From the NCBI GenBank assembly GCA_021741945.1, contig JAIOWV010000002.1, forward strand, positions 1 through 46,365: a stretch of DNA of 46,365 nucleotides, read 5' to 3'. Below the pieces are notes generated by a model. The model searched no databases and was not told the DNA's origin. It was given only the letters and a program-made list of their open reading frames with translations. Each line of letters begins with the position of its first letter. Position 1 is the stretch's first letter. This stretch comes from Pontimonas sp. (GTDB lineage: Bacteria; Actinomycetota; Actinomycetes; Actinomycetales; Microbacteriaceae). Made by a program: the position numbers and the translations under genes. Shown one piece after another: positions 1-11,264 of the stretch.

Positions 1-137
1 CCGCGGTTCACGGGGTTATCTTCACGGACAACGGACTGGCCGATCTTGCGCAAGCCAAGGCTGCGAAGCGTGGGAGCCATGTTGGGCTTCTCGCTAATGA
101 TCGACTTGATCTGGGTTACTTTGAGTTTCTTTGCCAT
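1..137 (-). CDS. rpmD: 50S ribosomal protein L30 (uL30), truncated at window edge
   Basis: Reverse strand reads [45 protein letters not shown]; follows rpsE in spc order. Confidence 0.93.
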   Translation of the reverse strand, partial: MAKKLKVTQIKSIISEKPNMAPTLRSLGLRKIGQSVVREDNPVNR

Positions 138-826
138 TACGCACCAGCCTTCGCTGCAGCAGCCGCTTCTTTTTCAGCACGGATGAAGTGCGCGGGGGCA
201 ATCTCATCGAACTCAGCGTTGCGCCTAGCGGCAACAGCGCGGGGCTCTTCGAGCATCTTCAAAGCTGCGACAGTGGCGTGCACGATGTTGAGGGTGTTGG
301 AGGATCCCAACGACTTGCTCAGGACATCGTGAATACCGGCGCACTCGAGTACGGCACGGACCGGACCACCGGCGATAACACCGGTACCAGGGGTTGCGGG
401 GCGCAAAAGCACCACGCCGGCCGCTGCCTCACCCTGGACGGGGTGAGGAATGGTCTGGGCAACGCGGGGAACGCGGAAGAACTTCTTCTTCGCGTCCTCA
501 ACACCCTTGGAGATGGCGGTAGGGACCTCGCGGGCCTTGCCATAGCCAACGCCGACCATGCCGTTACCGTCTCCGACGACGACCAGTGCGGTGAAGCTAA
601 AGCGACGACCACCCTTGACGACCTTGGATACGCGGTTGATGGTGACAACGCGCTCGAGGAACTGGCTCTTCTCGGTGTCGCGGGCACCGCGCTCACGCGC
701 GTTGGGGTTACGTTCACGACTTCCGCGACGGGCCTCACGAGGCTCCGACGAGGTGTCTTCTTCAGCTACGACAGGAGCAACCGGAGTTTCTTCCACCACT
801 GCTTCGTCCTTAACTTCTTCGCTCAC
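137..826 (-). CDS. rpsE: 30S ribosomal protein S5 (uS5)
   Basis: [42 protein letters not shown] motif; synteny. Confidence 0.98.
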   Translation of the reverse strand: MSEEVKDEAVVEETPVAPVVAEEDTSSEPREARRGSRERNPNARERGARDTEKSQFLERVVTINRVSKVVKGGRRFSFTALVVVGDGNGMVGVGYGKAREVPTAISKGVEDAKKKFFRVPRVAQTIPHPVQGEAAAGVVLLRPATPGTGVIAGGPVRAVLECAGIHDVLSKSLGSSNTLNIVHATVAALKMLEEPRAVAARRNAEFDEIAPAHFIRAEKEAAAAAKAGA

Positions 827-1191
827 AGTTCCAATCCACTCTCTCGTGCGCCTTCAGCAATTGCGGCAACGCGACCGGCGTAGCGGTTACCTCCGCGGTC
901 AAAGACGACCGAGGCAACGCCGGCCTTCTTTGCACGCTCAGCAATGACTTCACCAATGCGCTTGGCCTTGGCGGTCTTGTCTCCAGCAAAGGAGCGGAAG
1001 TCCGCTTCCATGGTCGAGGCAGAAGCCACGGTGTGGCCCTTCTGGTCGTCGACCACCTGGACGAATACGTGGCGGGCCGAGCGGGTCACGACTAAACGTG
1101 GCTTCTCTGCGGTACCCACAACCTTCTTGCGCAAGCGCGTGTGACGGCGATCTCTCGCAGCCGAACGGCTCTTTCCTCTCGAGAAAGCCAT
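823..1191 (-). CDS. rplR: 50S ribosomal protein L18 (uL18)
   Basis: [34 protein letters not shown]; synteny. Confidence 0.98.
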   Translation of the reverse strand: MAFSRGKSRSAARDRRHTRLRKKVVGTAEKPRLVVTRSARHVFVQVVDDQKGHTVASASTMEADFRSFAGDKTAKAKRIGEVIAERAKKAGVASVVFDRGGNRYAGRVAAIAEGARESGLEL

Positions 1192-1193
1192 GA

Positions 1194-1730
1194 TTACTTA
1201 CCAGCCTTTCCAGCCTTGCGGCGAACGTTCTCGCCGGCGTAGCGAACACCCTTGCCCTTGTAAGGCTCTGGCTTGCGCAGTTTGCGAATATTCGCGGCGA
1301 CCTCACCAACAGCTTGCTTGTCAATACCGCTGACAACCAGCTTGGTGTTGCCCTCCACAGTGAAGGTAATGCCCTCGGGTGGCTGCACCGTGATGGGGTG
1401 AGAGTAGCCGAGCTGGAACTCGACACCCTGGCCCTGCGAGGCAATACGGTAACCCGTTCCGACGATTTCAAGCTCTTTCTTGTAACCCTCGGTGACACCG
1501 ATGATCAGGTTGTTGATCAGGGTCCTGCTCAAACCGTGCAGAGAACGGGAAGAACGCTCGTCATCGGGACGCGTGACGATGACCTGGTTCTCAACCTTGG
1601 AAGCCTCAATGGGCTCCTTCACGGTGAGAGCAAGTTCGCCCTTGGGGCCCTTGACTGCGACGTGCTGTCCATCGATCGTGATGTCCACGCCCGAGGGAAT
1701 ATCAATAGGTAAACGACCAATACGTGACAT
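1194..1730 (-). CDS. rplF: 50S ribosomal protein L6 (uL6)
   Basis: [17 protein letters not shown]...[15 protein letters not shown]; synteny. Confidence 0.98.
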   Translation of the reverse strand: MSRIGRLPIDIPSGVDITIDGQHVAVKGPKGELALTVKEPIEASKVENQVIVTRPDDERSSRSLHGLSRTLINNLIIGVTEGYKKELEIVGTGYRIASQGQGVEFQLGYSHPITVQPPEGITFTVEGNTKLVVSGIDKQAVGEVAANIRKLRKPEPYKGKGVRYAGENVRRKAGKAGK

Positions 1731-1736
1731 CAGCGA

Positions 1737-2135
1737 TCACCACACGTAGGCGAGGACTTCCCCACCCACGCCTTTCTTGTTGGCTTCCTTGTCGGTCAGA
1801 AGACCAGACGAGGTGGACAAGATTGCGATGCCAAGACCACCGTGGACCTTGGGAATTTCGGTCGACTTTGCGTAAACGCGAAGGCCGGGCTTAGAAACGC
1901 GCTTGATACCCACAATGGAGCGCTCGCGGTTCTGTCCATACTTGAGCTCAAGGGTCAGTGCTTTGCCGACCCTGGCGTCTTCGGTCTTCCACGAAGCGAT
2001 GTAACCCTCTCGCTTGAGAATGTCAGCGAGGTGGGTCTTCAACTTCGAGCTCGGCATCGACACGGAGTCGTGGTGCGCCGAGTTGGCGTTGCGCAGCCTG
2101 GTCAGCATGTCTGCGACCGGATCTGTCATGGTCAT
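1737..2135 (-). CDS. rpsH: 30S ribosomal protein S8 (uS8)
   Basis: [18 protein letters not shown]; start moved from the ORF-track 2177 to the conserved Met at 2135. Confidence 0.95.
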   Translation of the reverse strand: MTMTDPVADMLTRLRNANSAHHDSVSMPSSKLKTHLADILKREGYIASWKTEDARVGKALTLELKYGQNRERSIVGIKRVSKPGLRVYAKSTEIPKVHGGLGIAILSTSSGLLTDKEANKKGVGGEVLAYVW

Positions 2136-2205
2136 GGTGCTTCTCTTTTCTCTGGCTGGTTTCGACTCCGGGGACACCCGGGCCGACCTTGTCAGTTAGG
2201 GGCCT

Positions 2206-2799
2206 TTAGGCCTCGGTTGTGTTCCGCTGAGCGAAGGGGAATCCCAACGCCAGCAAAAGGGCACGGCCTTCATCGTCCGTCTTCGCGGTGGTGACGACAG
2301 TGATGTCGAAACCGCGAACGCGGTCGATGTTGTCCTGGTTGATCTCGTGGAACACCGACTGCTCGGTGATACCAAACGTGTAGTTTCCGTTGCCATCGAA
2401 CTGGCGGTCGCTAAGACCACGGAAGTCGCGGATGCGAGGAAGGGCGAGGTTGACCAGGCGGTCAACGAACTCCCATGCCCGGTTGCCACGAAGGGTCACG
2501 TGAGCACCAATGGGCATGCCCTCGCGCAGCTTGAACTGAGCAATGGACTTGCGCGCCAGGGTCACGACGGGCTTCTGACCGGTGATCTGAGTGAGGTCGC
2601 GAACGGCCCCCTCGATGACCTTGGAGTCACGCGCTGCTTCACCAACACCGGTGTTCACCACGACCTTCACGAGCCCTGGGACCTGGTGAGGGTTGGTGTA
2701 ACCGAACTGCTCGGTGAGAGCAGGAACGATGTCCTTGCGGTAGACAGTTTTGAGACGAGGCACCGAAGGTGCCTTTGCCTCGGCAGTTGAGGTGGCCAT
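2206..2799 (-). CDS. rplE: 50S ribosomal protein L5 (uL5)
   Basis: [54 protein letters not shown]. Confidence 0.98.
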   Translation of the reverse strand: MATSTAEAKAPSVPRLKTVYRKDIVPALTEQFGYTNPHQVPGLVKVVVNTGVGEAARDSKVIEGAVRDLTQITGQKPVVTLARKSIAQFKLREGMPIGAHVTLRGNRAWEFVDRLVNLALPRIRDFRGLSDRQFDGNGNYTFGITEQSVFHEINQDNIDRVRGFDITVVTTAKTDDEGRALLLALGFPFAQRNTTEA

Positions 2800-3158
2800 T
2801 AGAGCTCTTCTCCTGACTTCTTCGCAACGCGAACGCGAACCTGCTTGGTCGCACCGTTCTTGGTCACGGTCTTGGTCTGGTATCCCACGCGAGTGGGCTT
2901 CTTGGACTTGGGGTCCACGAGCGCCACATTCGAGATGTGAATGGGTGCTTCGTGGGTCTCAATGCCACCAGTCTTGGCGCCACGATTGCTCTGGCCAACA
3001 CGGATGTGCTTCTTGACGTAGTTGACACCCTCGACGAGGATGCGGTTCTGCTCAGCGAGCACCTCAATGACGCGACCCTGCTTACCGCGGTCGCCGCCAC
3101 GGGCTTCGGTTGCACCAGTGATGACCTGAACGAGGTCACCCTTTTTGATCTTTGCCAT
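2799..3158 (-). CDS. rplX: 50S ribosomal protein L24 (uL24)
   Basis: [34 protein letters not shown] motif. Confidence 0.97.
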   Translation of the reverse strand: MAKIKKGDLVQVITGATEARGGDRGKQGRVIEVLAEQNRILVEGVNYVKKHIRVGQSNRGAKTGGIETHEAPIHISNVALVDPKSKKPTRVGYQTKTVTKNGATKQVRVRVAKKSGEEL

Positions 3159-3160
3159 TG

Positions 3161-3532
3161 TTAGATAACCTCCGGGGCCAACGAAATGATCTTCATGAAG
3201 CGCTTGTCGCGGAGTTCGCGGCCAACGGGTCCGAAAATACGGGTTCCGCGGGGCTCGCCCTCTTTGTTCTTGATGATCACAGCGGCGTTCTCGTCGAACT
3301 TGATGTAGGAGCCATCTCCACGACGGGTCTCCTTGACGGTGCGAACGATGACCGCCTTGACGACCTCACCCTTCTTCACGTTGCCACCAGGAATTGCGTC
3401 CTTGACCGTGGCGACGATGATGTCACCCAGGCCGGCGTAGCGACGTCCGGATCCACCGAGAACACGGATCGCCAATAGTTCCTTGGCGCCGGTGTTGTCG
3501 GCAACTTTTAGACGGGACTCTTGCTGAATCAT
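3161..3532 (-). CDS. rplN: 50S ribosomal protein L14 (uL14)
   Basis: [37 protein letters not shown]. Confidence 0.98.
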   Translation of the reverse strand: MIQQESRLKVADNTGAKELLAIRVLGGSGRRYAGLGDIIVATVKDAIPGGNVKKGEVVKAVIVRTVKETRRGDGSYIKFDENAAVIIKNKEGEPRGTRIFGPVGRELRDKRFMKIISLAPEVI

Positions 3533-3535
3533 GGG

Positions 3536-3847
3536 TTACTTCGCCTTCTCAACGATTTCGACTAGACGCCAACGCTTGGTTGCAGAGAGCGGACGGGTCT
3601 CGGTGATGACCACCAAGTCGCCAATACCTGCGGTGTTTAGCTCATCGTGGGCCTTGATCTTGGAGGATCGGCGCACAACCTTGCCATAGAGGGGGTGCTT
3701 CACGCGGTCTTCAACCTCGACCACGATGGTCTTGTCCATCTTGTCGCTGGTGACATAACCACGGCGGACCTTGCGGTAACCACGGGCGTCCTTGTCGCGA
3801 ACGTCGCGCGCTGCGGACTCGTGGCCCTTCTTCACATCGGTGGCCAT
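3536..3847 (-). CDS. rpsQ: 30S ribosomal protein S17 (uS17)
   Basis: [45 protein letters not shown]. Confidence 0.97.
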   Translation of the reverse strand: MATDVKKGHESAARDVRDKDARGYRKVRRGYVTSDKMDKTIVVEVEDRVKHPLYGKVVRRSSKIKAHDELNTAGIGDLVVITETRPLSATKRWRLVEIVEKAK

Positions 3848-4152
3848 TATGCACTCTCCTCGGTAGCTTCAGGCTCAGAGCTTTCACTCTTCTTTGCAGA
3901 CTTCTTAGCTGGCTTCTCAATAGGAGCCGGTGCCGCCCGAATGCCGAGCTCGCGTTCGCGAATCACGGTGTAAAGACGAGCAATGTCGCGCTTCACGGCG
4001 CGAACGCGACCGTGGTTGTCCAGCTGGCCGGTGGCCGACTGGAAACGCAGGTTGAAGAGCTCTTCCTTTGCGCGGCGAAGCTCGTCCAAGAGACGCTCAT
4101 CCTCGAACGTGTCGAGATCAGTAGGTGTAAGTTCTTTCGTTCCCACAGCCAT
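3847..4152 (-). CDS. rpmC: 50S ribosomal protein L29 (uL29)
   Basis: [48 protein letters not shown]. Confidence 0.97.
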   Translation of the reverse strand: MAVGTKELTPTDLDTFEDERLLDELRRAKEELFNLRFQSATGQLDNHGRVRAVKRDIARLYTVIRERELGIRAAPAPIEKPAKKSAKKSESSEPEATEESA

Positions 4153-4568
4153 TACATGCCCTCCTCGCGCTTGATGATGCGTGCCTTCAACGGAAGCTTG
4201 TGAATCGCACGAGTCATGGCCTCGCGAGCGAGTTCTTCGCTCACGCCGGCGACCTCAAAGAGGACGCGTCCTGGCTTGACGTTGGCAATCCACCACTCCG
4301 GCGAACCTTTACCACTACCCATGCGGGTTTCCGCGGGCTTCTTGGTGAGCGGGCGGTCGGGGTAGATGTTGATCCACACCTTTCCACCACGCTTGATATG
4401 ACGAGTCATCGCGATACGCGCTGCCTCAATCTGACGGTTGGTGACGTAAGCGCTGGTGGTGGCTTGGATACCAAACTCACCAAAAGCAACCGTGGTACCA
4501 CCGGTGGCGTGGCCGCCACGCTTGGGGTGGTGCTGCTTACGGAACTTGACCTTGCGAGGAATCAACAT
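4152..4568 (-). CDS. rplP: 50S ribosomal protein L16 (uL16)
   Basis: [33 protein letters not shown]. Confidence 0.98.
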   Translation of the reverse strand: MLIPRKVKFRKQHHPKRGGHATGGTTVAFGEFGIQATTSAYVTNRQIEAARIAMTRHIKRGGKVWINIYPDRPLTKKPAETRMGSGKGSPEWWIANVKPGRVLFEVAGVSEELAREAMTRAIHKLPLKARIIKREEGM

Positions 4569-4570
4569 GC

Positions 4571-5341
4571 TTACTCGGCTCCCCCTGCAGCAACGGGCGC
4601 TGCCTCAGCGGCTGCAACAGCAGCCGGTCCACGGCGAGGTCCACCAGCAGGACGGTCAGGCCGCTGTGAGCGGGCGTTTGCCTGCTCGCGAGCCAGTTCC
4701 TTGTTGGTGATGTCGCCCTTGTAAATCCAGACCTTGACGCCAATGCGACCAAAGGTGGTGCGAGCCTCGTAGAAGCCGTAGTCGATGTTCGCGCGCAGAG
4801 TGTGCAGTGGAACCCGACCCTCGCGGTAGAACTCGGAACGGCTCATTTCAGCGCCACCAAGACGGCCAGACACCTGGATACGAATACCCTTGGCGCCAGC
4901 GCGCTGTGCGCCCTGAAGACCCTTGCGCATCGCGCGGCGGAATGCCACACGAGCGCTCAGCTGCTCAGCAATACCCTGGGCAACCAGCTGGGCTTCGTTC
5001 TCGGGGTTCTTGACCTCGAGGATGTTCAGCTGGATCTGCTTCTTGGTCATGTCCTCGAGGTCAGCGCGGATGCGCTCAGCCTCGGCACCACGACGGCCGA
5101 TAACGATTCCGGGGCGAGCCGAGTGGATGTCCACGCGGACGCGGTCACGGGTGCGCTCGATCTCGATGCGTGCGATGCCGGCTCGGTCGAGTTCCTTCTG
5201 GAGGAACTTGCGGATGAGCACGTCTTCGGCAACGAAGTCTGCGTAACGCTGACCCTTTTTGGTCGAGTCAGAGAACCAGCGCGACACGTGGTCGGTGGTG
5301 ATTCCCAGACGGAAACCGTACGGATGAACTTTCTGACCCAT
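4571..5341 (-). CDS. rpsC: 30S ribosomal protein S3 (uS3)
   Basis: [27 protein letters not shown] domain [15 protein letters not shown]. Confidence 0.98.
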   Translation of the reverse strand: MGQKVHPYGFRLGITTDHVSRWFSDSTKKGQRYADFVAEDVLIRKFLQKELDRAGIARIEIERTRDRVRVDIHSARPGIVIGRRGAEAERIRADLEDMTKKQIQLNILEVKNPENEAQLVAQGIAEQLSARVAFRRAMRKGLQGAQRAGAKGIRIQVSGRLGGAEMSRSEFYREGRVPLHTLRANIDYGFYEARTTFGRIGVKVWIYKGDITNKELAREQANARSQRPDRPAGGPRRGPAAVAAAEAAPVAAGGAE

Positions 5342-5343
5342 AG

Positions 5344-5742
5344 TTACTTGCCAGCCTTCTGTGATGAGCGGCCCGGGTTCACCGAAGCCTCGTCGGGCGT
5401 TGCCAGCACAACAGTGATGTGGCTGGTGCGCTTGTTGATCCGGAATGCTCGACCCTGAGCGCGCGGCCTAAACCGCTTCAGGGTGATGCCCTCATCAACA
5501 AAGGCGCGAGCAACGAACAGGTCCTGGTCGTCCAGGAAAATGCCGTCCTTGTCAGCGGTGACCCGTGCGTTGGCCATTGCAGAGGCAACAACCTTGGCGA
5601 TGGGCTCACTGGCCGACTGGGGGGCAAACTTGAGAACTGCAAGAGCCTCCTGGGCCTGCTTGCCACGGATCAAGTCGACGACACGACGAGCCTTCTGTGG
5701 GGTAACGCGGATGTTGCGCACCCGTGCGATGGATTCAACCAT
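5344..5742 (-). CDS. rplV: 50S ribosomal protein L22 (uL22)
   Basis: [38 protein letters not shown]. Confidence 0.98.
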   Translation of the reverse strand: MVESIARVRNIRVTPQKARRVVDLIRGKQAQEALAVLKFAPQSASEPIAKVVASAMANARVTADKDGIFLDDQDLFVARAFVDEGITLKRFRPRAQGRAFRINKRTSHITVVLATPDEASVNPGRSSQKAGK

Positions 5743-5766
5743 GTGACTACCTCCTCATCACCGCGC

Positions 5767-6048
5767 TTAGCGGCGACGGCCTTTCTTGTCGTCCTTTTCG
5801 TGACCACGGAAAGTGCGGGTGGGGGCAAACTCGCCGAGCTTGTGGCCCACCATGGTCTCGGTCACGAACACGGGGATGTGCTTGCGGCCATCGTGCACTG
5901 CGATGGTGTGACCGAGCATTGCCGGCACAATCATCGAGCGACGCGACCACGTCTTGATCACGTTCTTGGTGTTGGCTTCGTTCTGACGAAACACCTTCTG
6001 GAGGAGGTGGTCATCCACGAAGGGTCCCTTTTTAAGGCTACGAGGCAT
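5767..6048 (-). CDS. rpsS: 30S ribosomal protein S19 (uS19)
   Basis: [19 protein letters not shown]...[48 protein letters not shown]. Confidence 0.98.
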   Translation of the reverse strand: MPRSLKKGPFVDDHLLQKVFRQNEANTKNVIKTWSRRSMIVPAMLGHTIAVHDGRKHIPVFVTETMVGHKLGEFAPTRTFRGHEKDDKKGRRR

Positions 6049-6062
6049 GTCTTACTCTCCTA

Positions 6063-6899
<837 letters not shown>

Positions 6900-6910
6900 G
6901 TTCTTCCTAC

Positions 6911-7222
6911 CTATCCCACAGCCGTGAAGATGTCGATGGAGCCAGAGGCGAGAGAGACAATGGCACGCTTGGTGTCCTTGCGCTTTCCAGCCCCAAACTT
7001 GGTGCGGCGAGTCTTACCGGTCTTGTTCAAGGTGTTGACCGAGGAAACCTTCACGTTGAAGATCTTCTCGACGGCCAGCTTGATCTCGGTCTTCGTCGCG
7101 CGGGGGTCAACCTCGAAGGTGTACTTGCCCTGGTCAATAAGGGTGTAGCTCTTCTCGCTGACAATCGGGCGAACAATGACATCACGAGGGTCCTTGTTCC
7201 AAGCAATCGCGTGAATACTCAT
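6911..7222 (-). CDS. rplW: 50S ribosomal protein L23 (uL23)
   Basis: [46 protein letters not shown]. Confidence 0.97.
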   Translation of the reverse strand: MSIHAIAWNKDPRDVIVRPIVSEKSYTLIDQGKYTFEVDPRATKTEIKLAVEKIFNVKVSSVNTLNKTGKTRRTKFGAGKRKDTKRAIVSLASGSIDIFTAVG

Positions 7223-7872
7223 TATTTGCCTCCCTTAGCCGAGTCAGCTTTCGCTGCCACGAAGGTCTCAAATGCCTCAGCGGTGAAGACGATGTCGTCA
7301 CTGTTGAGAACGTCATAGGCGTTGAGCTGGTCGGGGTGAACAGCGTGGATGCCAGGAAGATTGCGAACACTCTTCTGACCGTTCACGTCGTCGCGACCAA
7401 CAACGATCAACACGTTGCGACCAGGAGCAGTCTGCGCAATAAGAGCAGACGCAATCTTGGTCGAGGGAGCCTTGTCGGTTCCCAGGCCCTTCACGACGTG
7501 AATGCGGTCAGCGCGGGCGCGGTCCGACAGTGCGCTCAGGAGAGCCTTCTGCACCATCTTCTTCGGGGTGCGCTGCGAGTAATCGCGGGGCACTGGACCG
7601 TGGACAATTCCACCACCGCGGTGCTGAGGGGCACGGATCGAACCCTGACGGGCACGACCGGTTCCCTTCTGCTTGAACGGCTTACGACCAGCACCAGAAA
7701 CTTCACCGCGGCCCTTAACCTTGTGCGTTCCCTGGCGAGCTGCTGCAAGCTGAGCAACAACCACCTGGTGCATCAGAGGCACGTTGGTGACAACGTCAAA
7801 GACGTTGGCTGGCAACTCAACGGAGCCGGACTTCTTGCCGGATGCGTCGAGGACGTCAACAGATGCAGCCAT
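7222..7872 (-). CDS. rplD: 50S ribosomal protein L4 (uL4)
   Basis: [32 protein letters not shown]. Confidence 0.98.
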   Translation of the reverse strand: MAASVDVLDASGKKSGSVELPANVFDVVTNVPLMHQVVVAQLAAARQGTHKVKGRGEVSGAGRKPFKQKGTGRARQGSIRAPQHRGGGIVHGPVPRDYSQRTPKKMVQKALLSALSDRARADRIHVVKGLGTDKAPSTKIASALIAQTAPGRNVLIVVGRDDVNGQKSVRNLPGIHAVHPDQLNAYDVLNSDDIVFTAEAFETFVAAKADSAKGGK

Positions 7873-7874
7873 GA

Positions 7875-8525
7875 TTAGGCACCCTTCCTGGCGTTACGAA
7901 CAAACACCAAACGACCCTTAGCGCCGGGGACGGCGCCCTTGATCAGGAGCAAGCCGCGCTCAGCATCAACAGCGTGAACAGCGAGGTTCATCACAGTGAC
8001 GCGCTCACCACCCATACGACCGGCCATACGCATGCCCTTGAACACACGAGACGGGGTCGATGAGGCACCGATGGAGCCTGGCTTGCGGTGGTTACGGTGC
8101 GAACCGTGTGAGGCAGAAACACCCTTGAAGTTGTGGCGCTTCATGACACCGGCAAAACCTTTACCCTTGCTGGTGCCCATGACATCAACAAGCTGGCCTG
8201 CTTCGAATACGGTGGCGTTGATTTCCTGGCCCACTTCGTAGCTGGCAGCATCGCTCGTGCGAATCTCAGTCACGTGGCGGCGAGGAGTAACGCCAGCCTT
8301 CTCAAAGTGGCCCTTGAGAGGGTTGGTCACCTTGCGGGGGTCGATCTGACCGCTGGCGATTTGGACGGCCTCATAGCCGTCTTTCTCCATCGTGCGGATC
8401 TGGGTCACGACGTTGGGGGCAACCTGAACCACGGTCACGGGGATAAAGCGATTGTTCGCATCCCAGACCTGGGTCATACCGAGCTTGATGCCCAGTACCC
8501 CTCTAGTTGTAGTCACAGTCGACAT
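7875..8525 (-). CDS. rplC: 50S ribosomal protein L3 (uL3)
   Basis: [27 protein letters not shown]...[34 protein letters not shown]. Confidence 0.98.
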   Translation of the reverse strand: MSTVTTTRGVLGIKLGMTQVWDANNRFIPVTVVQVAPNVVTQIRTMEKDGYEAVQIASGQIDPRKVTNPLKGHFEKAGVTPRRHVTEIRTSDAASYEVGQEINATVFEAGQLVDVMGTSKGKGFAGVMKRHNFKGVSASHGSHRNHRKPGSIGASSTPSRVFKGMRMAGRMGGERVTVMNLAVHAVDAERGLLLIKGAVPGAKGRLVFVRNARKGA

Positions 8526-8536
8526 GGTCTATTTCC

Positions 8537-8845
8537 TTAAAGCTTGATTTCGATGTTGACGTCAGCGGGCAAGTCCAAACGCATCAAGGAGTCCACCGCT
8601 TTGGGGGTGGGGTCAATGATGTCGATGAGACGCTTGTGGGTGCGCTTCTCGAAGTGCTCGCGCGAGTCCTTGTACTTGTGCGGTGAGCGGATCACAGCAA
8701 CCACGTCCTTATCCGTAGGAAGAGGAACGGGACCCACAACAGTGGCTCCGGCACGGGTAACCGTGTCAACAATCTTTCGTGCTGAAACATCGAGACCTGC
8801 GTGGTCATACGACTTCAGTCGAATGCGGATTTTTTGTCCCGCCAT
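8537..8845 (-). CDS. rpsJ: 30S ribosomal protein S10 (uS10)
   Basis: [44 protein letters not shown]. Confidence 0.99.
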   Translation of the reverse strand: MAGQKIRIRLKSYDHAGLDVSARKIVDTVTRAGATVVGPVPLPTDKDVVAVIRSPHKYKDSREHFEKRTHKRLIDIIDPTPKAVDSLMRLDLPADVNIEIKL

Positions 8846-8898
8846 GGTTTTCTCTTTCTCTCACTCGCACAGAACTCTCGCCCTGCACACTTCAGGCA

Positions 8899-8920
8899 AC
8901 CCGGCGCTTTCGCACCGAGT
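8899..8920 (-). promoter_or_regulatory. GAAA-tetraloop hairpin in rpsJ (S10 operon) leader
   Basis: Reverse strand ACTCGGTGC-GAAA-GCGCCGGGT: 9-bp stem including two G.U pairs, just upstream of rpsJ. Confidence 0.5.
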
Positions 8921-9170
8921 GGCACACACCACTGTTCTTCTATCAACACACTTCGGTTGGCCCCAGGGGCACTCTCCAGCACACACAAACCAAGGCTTGC
9001 GAAGCGGGTCCGTCGATGACGTTGTGTTCTGCTACCCGCGGCCTAGATGTCTTGCGAAGTCGCAATCCTATGCACTACCTGGCAGTGAGCACCCCACGAA
9101 TGGAGTGCGTATTGAACCTCACAAACTATGCCATACCCCTGTATTTCCCGCAACCCGGGCGTGTCGGAAA

Positions 9171-10343
9171 TTAACGCGTGGTCCGCACAAAGATTTTCGA
9201 CCACGATGTGAGAAGCTTCTCCATCGGTCCCTGGCGGAACCGAGAGAGCCATAGGCCCGCAAAACCAGCCAGAATAGCCGTCACCCCCAGGCTGATCAGG
9301 ACCGCTGACCAATAGGAGACCTCCTGGTAGAGGCCCAAGCCCCAGGCCCCAAAAATCAGGCTCAGAAGGAGCGACTGCGACAAATACACGGTCAAGGACA
9401 TTCGTCCCATGGATCCCAGCCAACCCAGGGCTTGAGGGCGGGTCCTGATGAGCCAGATCATGGTGCCCAGATAACCCATGCTCAAAAGCGGGGCAGTAAT
9501 AAAGCCTCCAAGGAGTCCCAGGAGTTCGGAGGTGGCAGTAGGTGAGGCCGCTACCAGGTTACCGAGCCAGATCCCTCCAAAGAGAACCTGAAGGCCAAGC
9601 CCCAAACCCCATCCCCAGATCGTCATCGCACGAAGTGTCGCCGGGCTCACACTCCCGGGGGACAGAGCTTGTGACCGAGCGGCCAAGATGCCGGCAAGGA
9701 AGGCCACAAAGGTCAAGGTGGCTTGGAACAAAATTAAGAAGACCGCTTCTTCTGACCAGAGTGCCCACCGTGCGGGGATCGCCTGCAGGAAACTACCGTT
9801 GGCAACCGCCTCGCCATAGGCCGCTCCAGCGGCCGAGGGCGGCGCAGTATCCGTAAACCCTTGGCTCTCGCCCAACCACGTCAAAGCGACCAAGGCCGCC
9901 AACACTGCCACGAAGGTTCCGTATATCCACCCCATCCATCGAACAATCGTCTTGCGAGTTCGACCATAGAAAGCGAGCAGAAGCAGAGCGAGGATTCCGT
10001 AGAGAAAGAGAATGTCCCCAATAAACAGCAGGCTGGCATGAGCTAAACCCAAAGCAATTAGGCCCAGGGATCGGGTGACCCACCGGGTCCTCCCAGTCTC
10101 TTGGTTACCCAACACATAGTGAGCGCTGTATCCGAAGAGGAACGAGAAGATCAGATAGAACTTGCCCTGGCCGAAGACAAACACCAGGAAAGCCGCAACG
10201 GCGTCACCCGCACTCTGAACACCCTCTGCCGTCACACCAGAGTCCACGGAAGTAGAAAAGTAGGCGACATTGACCAGGATGATCCCCCAGAGTGCGAATC
10301 CGCGCAGAACGTCGGGAGCAATGTCGCGGGTTGTCTGAGTCAT
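9171..10343 (-). CDS. DUF418 / YeiB-like multi-pass membrane protein
   Basis: N-terminus RDIAPDVLRGFALWGIILVNVAYFS and C-terminus GWLGSMGRMSLTVYLSQSLLLSLIFG are typical of DUF418; start moved to Met at 10343 (MTQTTRDIAP). Confidence 0.75.
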   Translation of the reverse strand: MTQTTRDIAPDVLRGFALWGIILVNVAYFSTSVDSGVTAEGVQSAGDAVAAFLVFVFGQGKFYLIFSFLFGYSAHYVLGNQETGRTRWVTRSLGLIALGLAHASLLFIGDILFLYGILALLLLAFYGRTRKTIVRWMGWIYGTFVAVLAALVALTWLGESQGFTDTAPPSAAGAAYGEAVANGSFLQAIPARWALWSEEAVFLILFQATLTFVAFLAGILAARSQALSPGSVSPATLRAMTIWGWGLGLGLQVLFGGIWLGNLVAASPTATSELLGLLGGFITAPLLSMGYLGTMIWLIRTRPQALGWLGSMGRMSLTVYLSQSLLLSLIFGAWGLGLYQEVSYWSAVLISLGVTAILAGFAGLWLSRFRQGPMEKLLTSWSKIFVRTTR

Positions 10344-10891
10344 AGTTGAACCTTTCGTCGGCGAAGTCCCACCGCAAGGGTGAGAGATGGCATCAGCATT
10401 ATTTGGGCGAAGACAAACCACACGATGGCGTTCGCTTGAGGCCAGGTGAGGCTAAACGTGGCAGCTGGCGAGCCGGCCCGGATCTCGACAATGGACCAGA
10501 AGAGCAAGGCCGTGGCAATCAATCCCAGAACGCCTCCGATAGCGCGATAAGCCGAAAGGTAGGTGCGATTCCTAATCCCAATCAGGCGCTCGTCTAACGC
10601 GTCGTCGGGAGAATCGGCAACAAGCCTCACCGCCCGCCGCAACAAGAACCAGGCAAGAAAAACTCCGGCAACCATGACCAAAGGAGCGAAGCCAATCACA
10701 TCGTCCACAAACCACACGATGACCGGAGCAACAAAAAGGATGAACACGGACAGAGCGATCACCGCGGTCAACCCTCGTGGCGTGCGGAGCCAGTCCCATC
10801 GGGTGTCGGAGAGGTCCTTGGTCACCTCCCTGGGGCTTGTTGTGTGCCAGAGCCACTCGTTGATAGCGCTGAGCGATACCTTGCGATTCAT
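10340..10891 (-). CDS. Small membrane protein, unknown function (4-5 predicted TM segments), in operon with XRE regulator
   Basis: Hydrophobic segments; overlaps both the upstream XRE gene and the downstream DUF418 gene by 4 nt. Confidence 0.7.
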   Translation of the reverse strand: MNRKVSLSAINEWLWHTTSPREVTKDLSDTRWDWLRTPRGLTAVIALSVFILFVAPVIVWFVDDVIGFAPLVMVAGVFLAWFLLRRAVRLVADSPDDALDERLIGIRNRTYLSAYRAIGGVLGLIATALLFWSIVEIRAGSPAATFSLTWPQANAIVWFVFAQIMLMPSLTLAVGLRRRKVQL

Positions 10892-11163
10892 GAACGTTGT
10901 CCTGTCTTCTCAGTCTCCTCGGTGGAAGATTTCAGCTCGTTCTCGAGCCAAAAAATCTCCTCTAAGGGAACTTCCAGAGCTCGCGCAATTTTGAGAGCCA
11001 ATTCGAGACTGGGGTTGTACTCACCGCGCTCGAGATAGCCCATCGTTTGGTAGTGGACCCCCACCAGATCGGCGAGCTCCCCACGGGAGAGGCCTCTCGT
11101 GTCCCGGGCCTGCTCAATCCGATTGACAACCGGCGCAGTCTCGTCCTTGGGTGGTCGGCTCAT
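10888..11163 (-). CDS. XRE/Cro-family helix-turn-helix regulator
   Basis: NRIEQARDTRGLSRGELADLVGVHYQTMGYLERGEYNPSLELALKIARALEVPLEEIFWLE; start Met at 11163. Confidence 0.9.
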   Translation of the reverse strand: MSRPPKDETAPVVNRIEQARDTRGLSRGELADLVGVHYQTMGYLERGEYNPSLELALKIARALEVPLEEIFWLENELKSSTEETEKTGQRS

Positions 11164-11168
11164 GATAG

Positions 11169-11200
11169 ATAGCATAAATGCTATGTAGCAATAATGCAAC
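11169..11200 (-). promoter_or_regulatory. XRE operon promoter (TTGCAT-N17-TATGCT-N7-ATG) inside two tandem palindromes
   Basis: ATAGCAT-AA-ATGCTAT (11169-11184, perfect) and GTAGCAAT/AATGCAAC (11185-11200, 6/8); -35 at 11194-11199 and -10 at 11171-11176 on the reverse strand. Confidence 0.65.
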
Positions 11201-11220
11201 ATTGACTAACCGTTAAATGA

Positions 11221-11254
11221 CGAAGGGCCCGGAGGATAGCCTCCGGGCCCTTCG
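11221..11254 (-). terminator. Intrinsic-type terminator after tuf
   Basis: CGAAGGGCCCGGAGG-ATAG-CCTCCGGGCCCTTCG, 15-bp perfect stem 10 nt after the tuf stop. Confidence 0.85.
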
Positions 11255-11264
11255 TGCAAGGGAA

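Noticed and set aside
8846-9170. Short plus-strand ORFs (8544-9254, 8779-9174, 8801-9019) in the rpsJ leader
   Set aside because: No recognisable protein; better explained as the untranslated S10 operon leader on the minus strand.
10101-10597. Plus-strand ORFs opposite the DUF418 and membrane protein genes
   Set aside because: Low-complexity antisense translations; minus-strand products have coherent transmembrane patterns.
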